Assembly: GCA_945869265.1 (NCBI GenBank)
Contig: CAMBOI010000011.1
Span: 1-64,000 of the forward strand
Reading direction: 5' to 3'
DNA from: an uncultured Prevotella sp.
GTDB lineage: Bacteria > Bacteroidota > Bacteroidia > Bacteroidales > Bacteroidaceae
DNA: 64,000 nt
Shown: positions 1-8,988 of the stretch, piece after piece
Position numbering within the stretch: position 1 is the first letter of the stretch
Layout: the number at the start of each line of letters is the position of its first letter
Position numbers and translations under genes: made by a program
The notes under the pieces: model-generated
What the model saw: only the letters and a program-made list of their open reading frames with translations
Databases searched by the model: none
What the model was told of the DNA's origin: nothing

Positions 1-90
1 TAGCATTGATGCTGATCTCAAGCATATAAAAATAGTATTATAGACAATCTTAAAGATTATATGCAATAATCAAAAAAGTCGAGTATATGA

Positions 91-121
91 AAAAGGGAAT
101 GGCCGATGACCATTCCCTTTT
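91..121. terminator. Bidirectional intrinsic terminator downstream of frdB
   Basis: A perfect 12-bp inverted repeat (AAAAGGGAATGG and its complement) surrounds a 7-nt loop. The arms end in A and T runs, so it can end transcription in either direction. It lies 56 nt past the frdB stop codon and would end the minus-strand frdCAB transcript. The remaining sequence of positions 1-176 shows no gene. Confidence 0.85.
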
Positions 122-176
122 ATTATGTTTAGGCTTAAAGCCTTATCAATGATTAGGCTTTACATCTTGCCAATAA

Positions 177-932
177 TTAGTCGGCGAGCTTAGCCTTGAT
201 GAACTCACGGTTCAGGCGGGCAATATTGGCGATAGACTCGTTCTTCGGGCACTCAGCCTCGCAAGCGCGGGTGTTGGTACAGTTACCGAATCCGAGCTCT
301 TCCATCTTCATAACCATTGCCTTGGCGCGTTTTGCAGCCTCTGGACGGCCTTGTGGCAGCAGGGCGAGCTGTGATACCTTAGAGCTTACGAAAAGCATTG
401 CAGAGCCGTTTTTACAAGCTGCTACGCAACATCCGCAACCGATACATGTAGCTGCATCCATAGCCTCGTCGGCATCTTCCTTAGGGATAAGGATAGCGTT
501 GGCATCCTGGGGCTGTCCGGTGCGCACTGTGGTGTAGCCACCAGCCTGGATAATCTTGTCGAATGCAGAGCGGTCAACCATACAGTCCTTGATAACGGGG
601 AATGCAGCCGAACGCCATGGCTCAACGGTGATTACGTCGCCGTCGTTGAAGCGGCGCATGTAGAGCTGGCATGTGGTGGCACCTGTAGCGGGACCGTGGG
701 GATGTCCGTTGATATAAAGCGAGCACATACCGCAGATACCCTCGCGGCAGTCGTGGTCGAAGACGAAAGGCTCCTTGCCTTCCTCGATGAGCTCCTCGTT
801 GAGGATGTCGAGCATCTCAAGGAACGAGGTATCGTCTGGAATGTCCTTCATCTCGCGGGTGTCGAAATGACCTTCGGCCTTAGGGCCGTTCTGACGCCAG
901 AACTTAAGTGTAAATGAAATATTTCTTGCCAT
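177..932 (-). CDS. frdB: Fumarate reductase/succinate dehydrogenase iron-sulfur subunit
   Basis: Iron-sulfur subunit (251 aa) that carries electrons between the membrane cytochrome b subunit and the flavoprotein. The N-terminal ferredoxin-like part has the [2Fe-2S] motif CREGICGMC with a later Cys. The C-terminal part has CIGCGCC and [14 protein letters not shown], the ligands of the [4Fe-4S] and [3Fe-4S] clusters. Length and motif order fit the Bacteroidetes/epsilonproteobacterial-type enzyme. It is the last gene of the frdC-frdA-frdB operon, 31 nt after frdA. In anaerobic Bacteroidales this complex works as a menaquinol:fumarate reductase in succinate and propionate production, and that direction is inferred from the lineage. 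Confidence in the family is very high. Confidence 0.97.
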   Translation of the reverse strand: MARNISFTLKFWRQNGPKAEGHFDTREMKDIPDDTSFLEMLDILNEELIEEGKEPFVFDHDCREGICGMCSLYINGHPHGPATGATTCQLYMRRFNDGDVITVEPWRSAAFPVIKDCMVDRSAFDKIIQAGGYTTVRTGQPQDANAILIPKEDADEAMDAATCIGCGCCVAACKNGSAMLFVSSKVSQLALLPQGRPEAAKRAKAMVMKMEELGFGNCTNTRACEAECPKNESIANIARLNREFIKAKLAD

Positions 933-963
933 AATAAATATGTTCTTTCTTTATAATGTGTTA

Positions 964-2946
964 TTAATTCTTGTAGTTACGTGTCTGTACCTTGATAGCT
1001 TCGTACTCAAGAGGCTCTTTTGTAAGCTCAGGCGCCTTCTCGTCGCTGCCCTGATACTCCCAGCAACCTACATAGAAGAAGTTCTCGTCGTCGCGCTTTG
1101 CCTCGCCTTCCTCGGTCTGGTACTCCTCGCGGAAGTGACCACCACATGACTCGTTACGAGAAAGTGCATCGTAAGCAATGAGCTCACCCATTGTGATGAA
1201 ATCGCGCAGGTGGATAGCCTTGTCAAGCTCGATGTTCAGACCTTCCTTACTTCCTGGAATGAAGAGGTTGGTGTTGAACTCCTTACGGATCTTCTTGATA
1301 AGCTCGAGACCTTCCTTCAAGCCCTCAGCTGTACGACCCATACCTACATGCTCCCACATGATGTGGCCAAGCTCCTTGTGGATAGAATCTACAGAGCGCT
1401 TGCCCTGGATGCCCATCAAGCGGTCGATCTCTGCCTGTACGCCCTTCTCTGCCTCGGCAAACTCAGGACGGTCGGTAGATACCTTCGGCCAGATAGCCTG
1501 GTCGGCGAGATAGTTCTGGATAGTGTAAGGCAATACGAAATAACCATCGGCCAATCCCTGCATAAGGGCAGATGCACCGAGGCGGTTGGCTCCGTGGTCG
1601 GAGAAGTTACACTCACCGATAGCGAACAAACCGGTGATTGTGGTCATCAGCTCGTAGTCAACCCAGATACCACCCATGGTGTAGTGAACGGCTGGGAAGA
1701 TCATCATCGGGTTGTAGTACTTCACGCCATTGATCTCGTTGGCAAACTCACCTGGATTAACATCGGTGATCTCCTCGTACATATCGAAGAGGTTGCCATA
1801 ACGCTGGCGAACAACGTCAATACCGAGACGCTCGATAGACTCAGAGAAGTCGAGGAACACAGCCAGACCAGTGTTGTTAACACCAAAGCCCTTGTCGCAG
1901 CGCTCCTTGGCAGCACGTGAGGCAACGTCGCGGGGAACGAGGTTACCGAATGCGGGATAACGACGCTCCAAGTAGTAGTCGCGGTCTTCCTCGGGAATAT
2001 CGCTTCCCTTCTTTGTACCTGCCTGCAGAGCCTTGGCGTCCTCAATCTTCTTGGGCACCCAAATACGACCGTCGTTACGCAGAGACTCAGACATAAGGGT
2101 GAGCTTAGACTGCTTGTCACCGTGAACGGGGATACATGTCGGGTGAATCTGAACGTATGAAGGATTAGCAAACATTGCACCCTTACGATAGCACTGAACA
2201 GCAGCTGTACAGTTGCAGCCCATGGCATTTGTAGAAAGGAAGTATGTATTGCCATATCCACCAGTAGCAATAACTACAGCGTTGGCGCTGAAGCGCTCGA
2301 GCTTACCAGTGATGAGGTTCTTGGCGATGATACCGCGGGCACGACCGTCAACGATAACCACGTCTTCCATCTCATAACGTGTGTAGAGCTTTACGCGACC
2401 AGCATTCACCTGGCAGCTAAGTGCAGAGTAGGCACCGAGCAGAAGCTGCTGACCAGTCTGACCCTTAGCATAGAATGTACGTGACACCTGTGCACCACCG
2501 AACGAGCGGTTGGCAAGCATACCACCATACTCACGTGCGAAGGGAACCCCCTGGGCAACACACTGGTCGATGATGTCGTTTGACACCTCAGCCAAACGAT
2601 ATACGTTGGCCTCGCGGGCACGATAGTCACCACCCTTAACTGTATCGTAGAACAAGCGATATACAGAGTCGCCGTCGTTCTGATAGTTCTTAGCAGCATT
2701 GATACCACCCTGTGCGGCGATAGAGTGAGCACGACGGGGTGAATCCTGGATGCAGAAATTCAGCACGGTGAAACCCATCTCACCGAGACTTGCGGCAGCA
2801 CTCGCTCCAGCAAGACCAGTACCTACGACGATAACGTCGAGCTTAAGCTTGTTCTTGGGGTTCACCAGACGCTGGTGAGCTTTATAGTTGGTCCATTTCT
2901 CAGCCACTGGGCCTTCTGGAATTCTTGAATTTAATGTCTTAGCCAT
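964..2946 (-). CDS. frdA: Fumarate reductase/succinate dehydrogenase flavoprotein subunit
   Basis: Flavoprotein subunit (660 aa) with the fumarate/succinate active site and covalently bound FAD. Visible features are the N-terminal dinucleotide fold ([12 protein letters not shown]), the flavinylation segment around [13 protein letters not shown] whose His is the usual FAD attachment site, and [12 protein letters not shown] and [17 protein letters not shown] in the capping and substrate regions. The length (about 650 aa) and the C-terminus rich in charged and aromatic residues are typical of Bacteroides-type enzymes. It is the middle gene of the operon, with frdC 41 nt upstream and frdB 31 nt downstream. 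Several codon positions are strongly C-biased, as expected for a highly expressed gene. Confidence 0.97.
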   Translation of the reverse strand: MAKTLNSRIPEGPVAEKWTNYKAHQRLVNPKNKLKLDVIVVGTGLAGASAAASLGEMGFTVLNFCIQDSPRRAHSIAAQGGINAAKNYQNDGDSVYRLFYDTVKGGDYRAREANVYRLAEVSNDIIDQCVAQGVPFAREYGGMLANRSFGGAQVSRTFYAKGQTGQQLLLGAYSALSCQVNAGRVKLYTRYEMEDVVIVDGRARGIIAKNLITGKLERFSANAVVIATGGYGNTYFLSTNAMGCNCTAAVQCYRKGAMFANPSYVQIHPTCIPVHGDKQSKLTLMSESLRNDGRIWVPKKIEDAKALQAGTKKGSDIPEEDRDYYLERRYPAFGNLVPRDVASRAAKERCDKGFGVNNTGLAVFLDFSESIERLGIDVVRQRYGNLFDMYEEITDVNPGEFANEINGVKYYNPMMIFPAVHYTMGGIWVDYELMTTITGLFAIGECNFSDHGANRLGASALMQGLADGYFVLPYTIQNYLADQAIWPKVSTDRPEFAEAEKGVQAEIDRLMGIQGKRSVDSIHKELGHIMWEHVGMGRTAEGLKEGLELIKKIRKEFNTNLFIPGSKEGLNIELDKAIHLRDFITMGELIAYDALSRNESCGGHFREEYQTEEGEAKRDDENFFYVGCWEYQGSDEKAPELTKEPLEYEAIKVQTRNYKN

Positions 2947-2987
2947 AATTGTCTTTTATAAAACTATATGTATTACTTATAATATAA

Positions 2988-3680
2988 TTAGCAGCAAGCA
3001 CCGCAGCAGAGACTTGGTGCGCAATGGAATGCAAATGCCAATACTACAACGAGGAAGGCCAGCATGAGAATGGTGGTGTAGGCGATACCGATCGTCTTCC
3101 AACGCTCAAACCAAATCTTGCCGCTCCAACCGAGAGTGTGCATAGCGCTCCAGAAACCATGAGAGAGGTGGAACCAGATTGCTGCAAGCCAAATGATGTA
3201 GAGAACTACATAGCATGGATTGGCAAACGTGTCAACGATGTAAGCAAAACCGTCAGCTGGATCATGTGCAGTCGCAATGCCAGTGAGCTCGGCAAACATC
3301 ATGTTGTACCAGAAGTTCCAGAAGTGAAGCAGAAGACCAAGGATGACAATGATACCGAGAACAAGCATGTTCTGCGATGCCCACTCCACCTTAGGATTGC
3401 GCTCCGAAACTTCATAACGCTGATCACCACGAGCCTTGCGGTTCTGGGCTGTCAGCATAAATGCATAAACAATGTGAATCACTGCAAGGGCGGCGAGGCC
3501 CATTGTAGCCACTACTGCATACCAGTTGGCACCAAGAAATTCACAAATCATGTTGTAACCCTCTTCAGAGAACAGCGCCACCAAGTTCATACAACCATGG
3601 AAGGTCAGGAACAGAATAAGCGCAACTCCAGTGACGGACATTACAACTTTTCTACCAATAGATGAATTACATAACCACAT
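2988..3680 (-). CDS. frdC: Fumarate reductase/succinate dehydrogenase cytochrome b subunit
   Basis: Membrane anchor (230 aa) of the complex, of the single-subunit diheme cytochrome b558 type. Five hydrophobic helices are apparent, and several His residues inside or near them (FHGCMN, VIHIVYAF, LLHFWNFWY, WFHLSHGFW) are candidates for heme ligands and quinol-site residues. It is the first gene of frdCAB and sits behind the promoter at 3810-3840 with a leader of roughly 120 nt. Oddity: the last 12 residues, HCAPSLCCGACC, hold five Cys, a tail I do not associate with this family. Confidence in the family is high; the tail's role is unknown. Confidence 0.95.
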   Translation of the reverse strand: MWLCNSSIGRKVVMSVTGVALILFLTFHGCMNLVALFSEEGYNMICEFLGANWYAVVATMGLAALAVIHIVYAFMLTAQNRKARGDQRYEVSERNPKVEWASQNMLVLGIIVILGLLLHFWNFWYNMMFAELTGIATAHDPADGFAYIVDTFANPCYVVLYIIWLAAIWFHLSHGFWSAMHTLGWSGKIWFERWKTIGIAYTTILMLAFLVVVLAFAFHCAPSLCCGACC

Positions 3681-3809
3681 AAATGATTGAAATTAAATTA
3701 TTTAACTGTTAGAACTAAAATTATATTCTTTTACCTTTTGAGATTTTTTAACCAAAAAGTGATTGTTTAAGGTAATCTACTTTCGGTAGCAAAACTCACT
3801 ATTTTGGCG

Positions 3810-3840
3810 CAAAATTACTATAAAATAATGATAAAACAAA
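3810..3840 (-). promoter_or_regulatory. Promoter of frdCAB
   Basis: Read on the minus strand, TTTG (3840-3837) is followed after exactly 19 nt by TAATTTTG (3817-3810). This is a full match to the Bacteroidetes sigma-ABfr consensus TTTG-N19-TAnnTTTG. Transcription would start near 3803, giving a leader of about 120 nt before frdC. Confidence 0.85.
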
Positions 3841-3843
3841 GTA

Positions 3844-3857
3844 TTTTTGCGCAAAAA
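3844..3857. promoter_or_regulatory. 14-bp perfect palindrome between frd and mnmG
   Basis: TTTTTGCGCAAAAA is a perfect palindrome just upstream of the frd promoter's TTTG and overlapping the region where the mnmG -33 element would lie. It may be an operator for either divergent gene; this is inference from position and symmetry only. Confidence 0.35.
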
Positions 3858-3871
3858 TCAATTTATTTTCT

Positions 3872-3879
3872 TAATTTTG
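3872..3879 (+). promoter_or_regulatory. Probable -7 element for mnmG
   Basis: TAATTTTG fits the TAnnTTTG element and lies 60 nt before the mnmG start. The nearest TTTG (3846-3849) is 22 nt upstream, longer than the preferred 19-20, so the promoter is weaker than that of frd. Confidence 0.5.
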
Positions 3880-3939
3880 CGGCGAAAAAGTGATTTTCGG
3901 GCTTTTTTCAAGCCTTTTTAGGGATATTAAACATAAAAA

Positions 3940-5853
3940 ATGGAACTTAATTACGACATTGTGGTCATAGGAGGTGGACATGCCGGATGTGAAGCTGCTA
4001 CAGCAGCTGCCAACATAGGGGCAAAGACATGCCTCGTGACCATGGACATGAACAAGATTGCACAGATGAGCTGCAACCCGGCCATCGGCGGAATTGCCAA
4101 GGGACAAATAGTAAGGGAGATTGATGCCTTGGGCGGACATACGGGTGAGGTGACGGATGCTACCGCCATTCAATTCCGTATGCTCAACCGCAGCAAGGGA
4201 CCTGCCGTGTGGAGCCCAAGGGCACAATGCGACAGGGGACGGTTTATATGGAAATGGAGAGAGACACTCGACAATACTCCAAACCTTAGCATTTGGCAAG
4301 ACCAAGCCGACGAACTACTCGTGGAAAACACGACACAGGGAAAACGAGTAACGGGAGTGAAGACAATCTGGGGAGTGACCATCAACGCCAAGTGCGTGGT
4401 CATTACTGCCGGTACATTTCTTAACGGACTGCTGCACATCGGCAGAAAGATGATAGCAGGCGGAAGAATTGCCGAACCGGCTGTGCCCAATTTCACAGAG
4501 AGCATCACGAGACATGGCATCCGCAGTGCAAGGATGAAGACCGGAACTCCAGTGCGCATAGACAAGCGTTCGGTGGATTTTTCTTTGATGGAAATTCAGA
4601 ACGGAGAGAACGACTATCATCAATTTAGTTTTATGGCTCCACACAGGGTACTGCCACAGTTGCCATGTTGGACATGCAACACGAATAAGGCTGTGCACGA
4701 CACCCTGAAATCGGGACTCGCCGACTCTCCGCTTTTCAACGGACAAATTCAAAGCATAGGGCCGAGATATTGTCCGTCGATAGAAACCAAACTCGTCACT
4801 TTCGCCGACAAGGATCAGCACCCGCTATTCCTCGAACCCGAAGGAGTTGAGACCAACGAGATGTATCTTAACGGATTCTCGTCGTCGCTGCCAATGGAAA
4901 TACAATTGGAGGCACTTAGGCAGATTCCTGCATTCCGCAACCTTGAGGTGTATAGACCAGGATATGCAATCGAGTATGATTTCTTCGACCCAACACAACT
5001 TACTCATTCGTTGGAGTCGAAAATAATTGCCGGACTGTTCCTCGCAGGACAGGTGAACGGCACTACGGGATATGAGGAGGCGGCAGGACAGGGTATCGTG
5101 GCTGGAATAAATGCCGCCCTCGCCTGTGCATCGTCTTCAGGTAACGAGGATGGCGATTCAGAAAAGTCTCGCTTCATCATGAAACGCGACGAGAGTTATA
5201 TCGGTGTTCTGATAGACGACCTCGTCACAAAGGGTGTGGACGAACCGTATCGCATGTTTACGTCAAGAGCGGAATATCGCATACTGCTGCGTCAGGACGA
5301 TGCAGACGCCCGACTGACAGAGAAGGCATACGAGATTGGTGCGGCATCACGCGAGCGATATGACTGGTGGATAAAAAAGAAGGATGCTATCGATGTACTC
5401 ACAAAATTCTGCGAATCATTCCCCATCAAAGCCAAGGAGATCAACTCTGCGTTGGAATCGACAGGAACTACACCATTGAGAATGGGCTGCAAATTGATAG
5501 ACCTTGTAGCTCGTCCACAGTTGGACTTCCCTACCCTATCCAACATCATCCCCGAACTCAAAGAGCAGTTGGAAAAGCCCGAAAACCGCAATGAGGAAAT
5601 TGCCGAAGCTACGGAGATACGCATAAAATATAAGGGATATATTGAACGCGAGAAAATCGTTGCCGACAAGATGCACCGTCTCGAAGACATAAAAATCAAA
5701 GACAGATTTAAGTATGCCGAAATGAACCAACTGTCAACGGAAGCGCGCCAAAAGCTCGAAGCCATCAACCCCGAAACAGTGGCACAGGCGAGCCGCATTC
5801 CTGGGGTTAGTCCGAGTGACATAAATGTCCTACTTGTACTGTTAGGTAGATAA
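3940..5853 (+). CDS. mnmG: tRNA uridine-5-carboxymethylaminomethyl modification enzyme
   Basis: MnmG/GidA (637 aa), the FAD-dependent partner of MnmE. Together they install the 5-(carboxymethyl)aminomethyl group on the wobble uridine of certain tRNAs in the cytoplasm. The N-terminus has the FAD motif VVIGGGHAGCEAA; DMNKIAQMSCNPAIGG and GLFLAGQVNGTTGYEEAAGQG are family signatures, and the long helical C-terminal domain that binds MnmE and tRNA is intact. Length is normal (about 620-640 aa). The gene is followed by a parS-like site two bases after its stop codon and then by apt. The gene's classical name gidA reflects its position beside oriC in many bacteria. Confidence 0.97.
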   Translation: MELNYDIVVIGGGHAGCEAATAAANIGAKTCLVTMDMNKIAQMSCNPAIGGIAKGQIVREIDALGGHTGEVTDATAIQFRMLNRSKGPAVWSPRAQCDRGRFIWKWRETLDNTPNLSIWQDQADELLVENTTQGKRVTGVKTIWGVTINAKCVVITAGTFLNGLLHIGRKMIAGGRIAEPAVPNFTESITRHGIRSARMKTGTPVRIDKRSVDFSLMEIQNGENDYHQFSFMAPHRVLPQLPCWTCNTNKAVHDTLKSGLADSPLFNGQIQSIGPRYCPSIETKLVTFADKDQHPLFLEPEGVETNEMYLNGFSSSLPMEIQLEALRQIPAFRNLEVYRPGYAIEYDFFDPTQLTHSLESKIIAGLFLAGQVNGTTGYEEAAGQGIVAGINAALACASSSGNEDGDSEKSRFIMKRDESYIGVLIDDLVTKGVDEPYRMFTSRAEYRILLRQDDADARLTEKAYEIGAASRERYDWWIKKKDAIDVLTKFCESFPIKAKEINSALESTGTTPLRMGCKLIDLVARPQLDFPTLSNIIPELKEQLEKPENRNEEIAEATEIRIKYKGYIEREKIVADKMHRLEDIKIKDRFKYAEMNQLSTEARQKLEAINPETVAQASRIPGVSPSDINVLLVLLGR

Positions 5854-5854
5854 C

Positions 5855-5870
5855 TGTTCCACGTGAAACA
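5855..5870. promoter_or_regulatory. parS-like ParB-binding site 1
   Basis: TGTTCCACGTGAAACA matches the chromosomal parS consensus TGTTNCACGTGAAACA at every fixed position. It is a 16-bp near-palindrome with one arm mismatch. It starts two bases after the mnmG stop codon. An identical copy lies 670 bp downstream, and nothing else in the window matches. Confidence 0.85.
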
Positions 5871-5904
5871 TTAAAGTAAAACAAAACATATTAATTGGTT
5901 AATT

Positions 5905-6435
5905 ATGAACAACAAAACATTATTGGATAATCTACGTTGTATACCAGATTTTCCGAAGAAAGGGATTAATTTTAGAGATGTAACTACACTCTACAAAAAT
6001 CCGGAGTGCATGCAGGTAATGATGAACGAACTGTATGAATTGTACAAGGACAAAGGCATTACAAAAATCGTGGGTATAGAGAGCCGCGGATTTGTGATGG
6101 CTTCTGCCCTCGCGGTTAAATTAGGTGCTGGCGTTGTACTATGCAGAAAGGAGGGAAAATTGCCAGCAAAGGTGGTCAAGGAAAGCTATTCAAAAGAATA
6201 TGGCACAGATACCATAGAAATACATGAGGACGCAATAACATCGGATGATGTGGTGTTAATGCACGATGACCTTCTCGCCACAGGTGGTACAATGAAAGCA
6301 GCATGCGACCTTGTGAAAAAATTCAATCCCCAAAAGATTATGGTTAACTTCATCATAGAAATCACGGACGAAGGATTACATGGACGGGACGTATTCGACA
6401 AAAATACGGAAATAACAACACTTATTCGCGTTTAG
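5905..6435 (+). CDS. apt: Adenine phosphoribosyltransferase
   Basis: Salvage enzyme (176 aa) that converts adenine and PRPP to AMP and pyrophosphate in the cytoplasm. The N-terminus LRCIPDFPKKGINFRDVTTL is the family signature for adenine-specific PRTases. VGIESRGFVMASALA and RKEGKLPAK follow, and the PRPP-binding loop VVLMHDDLLATGGT is complete; the usual wording is VDDLLATGGT, here with MHDD. The length matches the family. It sits 51 nt after mnmG with a parS-like site in the gap and another 105 nt after its stop. It may be co-transcribed with mnmG; I see no separate promoter. Confidence 0.95.
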   Translation: MNNKTLLDNLRCIPDFPKKGINFRDVTTLYKNPECMQVMMNELYELYKDKGITKIVGIESRGFVMASALAVKLGAGVVLCRKEGKLPAKVVKESYSKEYGTDTIEIHEDAITSDDVVLMHDDLLATGGTMKAACDLVKKFNPQKIMVNFIIEITDEGLHGRDVFDKNTEITTLIRV

Positions 6436-6450
6436 AAATAAAGTATAAAT

Positions 6451-6528
6451 AACCACAGAGATAAAGATATAAAGAGAAATTTGTGGTATCAAAACACAAA
6501 TACCCTTGTACTCTTTAACTCTGTGGTT
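6451..6528. repeat. Hairpin repeat element with ACCACAGAG ends
   Basis: AACCACAGAG (6451-6460) and CTCTGTGGTT (6519-6528) are perfect inverted arms. A second hairpin, ATTTGTG paired with CACAAAT, lies inside. The whole 78-bp element could fold as a long imperfect stem between apt and uvrC. It resembles the dispersed REP-like repeats with CACAGAG cores found in Bacteroidales intergenic regions. A partial relative (ACACAGAGTTACAGAGG) occurs near 59722. Confidence 0.65.
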
Positions 6529-6540
6529 AAAACAAAATTA

Positions 6541-6556
6541 TGTTCCACGTGAAACA
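6541..6556. promoter_or_regulatory. parS-like ParB-binding site 2
   Basis: TGTTCCACGTGAAACA, identical to the site at 5855-5870. It ends 11 nt before the uvrC ATG, so bound ParB would cover the uvrC translation-initiation region. Two exact copies of a 16-bp palindrome within 700 bp are very unlikely by chance. Confidence 0.85.
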
Positions 6557-6567
6557 GCTTCTTGGTT

Positions 6568-8409
6568 ATGACTAAAGACGAAAAGGAAAAACGAAGGGAA
6601 TACCTAATGCAGATTGTAAGGAGACTACCAGATAAACCTGGTAGTTACCAATATTATGATGACAAAGGAGAAATAATATATGTAGGTAAAGCAAAGAGTT
6701 TAAAAAACAGGGTCGCATCTTATTTTCACAGCGAAGTTGATCGATATAAAACCAAGGTATTGGTGAGTAAGATCTGGGACATTTCATATACTGTTGTAAA
6801 CTCAGAAGAGGATGCCTTACTCTTAGAAAACAGTCTTATCAAGAAATACAATCCGAAGTATAATGTACTACTAAAGGATGGGAAGACCTATCCTTCTATA
6901 TGTGTGACCAACGAACCGTTTCCTCGTATATTCAAGACAAGAAATATAAACAAGAAATGGGGCACTTATTACGGTCCGTATTCTCACGTGGGTTCGATGA
7001 ACGCCATTCTCGAACTAATAAAAAAGCTATACCACCCAAGAACATGCAAGTTTCCGATGACAATAGAGGGTATTGAAAAGAGAAAATACAGCGTATGTCT
7101 CGACTATCATATCAAGAACTGTGGCGGCCCATGTATAGGCAAACAAAGCATGGAAGAATACCAAAAAAACATTCGTCAGGCGAGGGAAATTCTTAAGGGA
7201 AATACACGTAATATACTGCGCGAGATGAAGGAGGAAATGATGTTATTGGCAGAGGAATTACGCTTTGAGGAAGCTGAAATCATTAAGCGAAAATACGAAT
7301 TAATTAGTGTATATGTAGCCAAGAGTGAGGTGGTGAGCCATGTGGTTGACAACATAGATGTGATGTCGATTTCGAGCGACGAGAAGACGGCTTACATCAA
7401 CTATATCCATGTGAATAACGGCAGCATAAATCAGTCGTTCACCTTCGAATATAAAAAGAAATTGGACGAGAAAGATGAAGACCTGTTGGCACTCGGAATA
7501 ATGGAAATAAGGGAGAGATTTGACAGTAAGGCAAAAGAGATTATTGTACCTTTTGATATGGATCTTGAACTGGATGGAATAACTCTCACGGTGCCTCAAA
7601 GGGGTGACAAAAAGACACTTTTGGACCTCAGTTTGATGAACTGTAAGCAATATAAATTGGACATTCTGAAACAGGCTGAAAAGCTAAATCCTGAACAGAA
7701 GACAACTCGTCTGATGAAACAAATACAAGACACCTTAAAGTTGCCAACACTACCCTATCAGATTGAATGTTTCGACAACTCGAACATTAGCGGTAAGGAT
7801 GCAGTGGCAGCGTGCGTAGTGTTCAAGCAACTAAAACCAAGTAAAAATGACTATCGAAAATATAATATAAAGACGGTTGTAGGACCCGACGACTATGCAT
7901 CTATGAAGGAGGTTGTGGGACGAAGATATTCGCGTCTGATGGAGGAAAAACAACGTCTTCCCGACCTCATTATAACCGATGGTGGCAAGGGACAAATGGA
8001 GGTAGTAAGAGAGGTGATTGAGGACGAGTTACATCTCAATATTCCAATTGCCGGACTGGCCAAAAATGATCGTCACAGGACGAATGAATTGCTATATGGA
8101 TTCCCGCCGGTTGTAGTAGGAATGAGTACGAGCAGCGAACTGTTTCATGTGCTAACAAGAATTCAGGACGAGGTGCACAGATTTGCCATTACGTTCCATA
8201 GAGACAAACGCTCGAAAAGGGCACTACACTCAGAGTTGGACGACATACCAGGAATAGGTCCGAAGACAAAAGTGCAACTTATTAAGGCATTTAAGACAAT
8301 AAAAAAGATTAAAGAGGCTGATATAGAGGCTATTAGCACTATTATAGGCAGAAAAAAAGCGGAGATCATTATTAATTATTTTAAAAATAAAGAAGAAAAT
8401 ACTCTGTAA
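6568..8409 (+). CDS. uvrC: UvrABC excinuclease subunit C
   Basis: UvrC (613 aa from the ATG at 6568) makes both incisions in nucleotide excision repair. An N-terminal GIY-YIG nuclease domain (GSYQYYDDKGEIIYVGKAKSLKNRV) is followed by a Cys-containing linker, a UVR motif near residues 200-235 (EEMMLLAEELRFEEAEIIKRK region), the RNase H-like 5' nuclease (ECFDNSNISG and LIITDGGKGQ) and a C-terminal double helix-hairpin-helix (DDIPGIGPKTKVQLIKAF). A TTG at 6562 is in frame, but the ATG is the better start. The parS-like site lies immediately upstream. Confidence 0.95.
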   Translation: MTKDEKEKRREYLMQIVRRLPDKPGSYQYYDDKGEIIYVGKAKSLKNRVASYFHSEVDRYKTKVLVSKIWDISYTVVNSEEDALLLENSLIKKYNPKYNVLLKDGKTYPSICVTNEPFPRIFKTRNINKKWGTYYGPYSHVGSMNAILELIKKLYHPRTCKFPMTIEGIEKRKYSVCLDYHIKNCGGPCIGKQSMEEYQKNIRQAREILKGNTRNILREMKEEMMLLAEELRFEEAEIIKRKYELISVYVAKSEVVSHVVDNIDVMSISSDEKTAYINYIHVNNGSINQSFTFEYKKKLDEKDEDLLALGIMEIRERFDSKAKEIIVPFDMDLELDGITLTVPQRGDKKTLLDLSLMNCKQYKLDILKQAEKLNPEQKTTRLMKQIQDTLKLPTLPYQIECFDNSNISGKDAVAACVVFKQLKPSKNDYRKYNIKTVVGPDDYASMKEVVGRRYSRLMEEKQRLPDLIITDGGKGQMEVVREVIEDELHLNIPIAGLAKNDRHRTNELLYGFPPVVVGMSTSSELFHVLTRIQDEVHRFAITFHRDKRSKRALHSELDDIPGIGPKTKVQLIKAFKTIKKIKEADIEAISTIIGRKKAEIIINYFKNKEENTL

Positions 8410-8411
8410 AT

Positions 8412-8442
8412 TTTGATACGACGAAAATAAATCGTATCTTTG
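8412..8442 (+). promoter_or_regulatory. Promoter of dtd
   Basis: TTTG (8412-8415), 19-nt spacer and TATCTTTG (8435-8442) form a full consensus match, just after the uvrC stop. It would drive dtd, the small membrane protein, the MazG-like gene and perhaps deoC. Confidence 0.85.
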
Positions 8443-8484
8443 CAGAGAAATAACATATAATGAAACTTAACTTTCGGAAATGAC

Positions 8485-8520
8485 AAGTTAAAGGAGTTAA
8501 GGGAGTTAGAGAAGTTAAAG
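8485..8520 (+). repeat. Four degenerate 9-bp repeats upstream of dtd
   Basis: AAGTTAAAGG, AGTTAAGGG, AGTTAGAGA and AGTTAAAG follow one another directly before the dtd start codon. The purine-rich units contain several AGG/GAG ribosome-binding-like stretches. Similar short arrays precede other genes in this window. Confidence 0.6.
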
Positions 8521-8522
8521 AC

Positions 8523-8975
8523 ATGAGAATAGTAATACAACGAGTGAGTCACGCCTCGGTGACAATAGAAGGAAATGTAAAATCGGCTATCCAAAAAGGG
8601 TATCTGATACTACTTGGTATATGCGAGAAAGACACGAGTGAAGACGTTGAATGGTTGGTCAGAAAGGTGATTGGCCTGCGCGTTTTCGATGACGAAAATG
8701 GAGTGATGAATCGCTCCATAATGGATGTCGATGGAGAGATATTGGTGATTAGTCAATTCACCTTGTTTGCAAGCTACAAGAAGGGCAATCGACCGTCATG
8801 GCTGAGGGCAGCCAAGCACGAGGTCTCTATCCCACTCTACAACGAATTCTGCACCAAACTGAGTGAGGCATTGGGCAAGAAAATTGGCACTGGAGAATTC
8901 GGTGCAGACATGAAAGTGGAACTACTAAATGACGGACCTGTGACTATCTGCATGGATACGAAGAATAAAGAATAA
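8523..8975 (+). CDS. dtd: D-aminoacyl-tRNA deacylase
   Basis: DTD (150 aa) hydrolyses D-aminoacyl-tRNAs and mischarged Gly-tRNA(Ala), protecting translation in the cytoplasm. The N-terminus MRIVIQRVSHASVTIEG is typical. The two active-site motifs are present: SQFTLFA with the following KKGNRPSW, and NDGPVTI with the Gly-Pro pair that rejects L-amino acids. Length matches the family exactly. It is the first gene behind the promoter at 8412-8442, and a small membrane protein gene begins 13 nt downstream. Confidence 0.95.
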   Translation: MRIVIQRVSHASVTIEGNVKSAIQKGYLILLGICEKDTSEDVEWLVRKVIGLRVFDDENGVMNRSIMDVDGEILVISQFTLFASYKKGNRPSWLRAAKHEVSIPLYNEFCTKLSEALGKKIGTGEFGADMKVELLNDGPVTICMDTKNKE

Positions 8976-8988
8976 AAATATAGAAATT

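Noticed and set aside
1210..1920. 236-codon open frame on the plus strand antisense to frdA
   Set aside because: It lies wholly inside the well-supported frdA gene and encodes no recognisable domain; GC-rich codon use in frdA leaves the opposite strand open.
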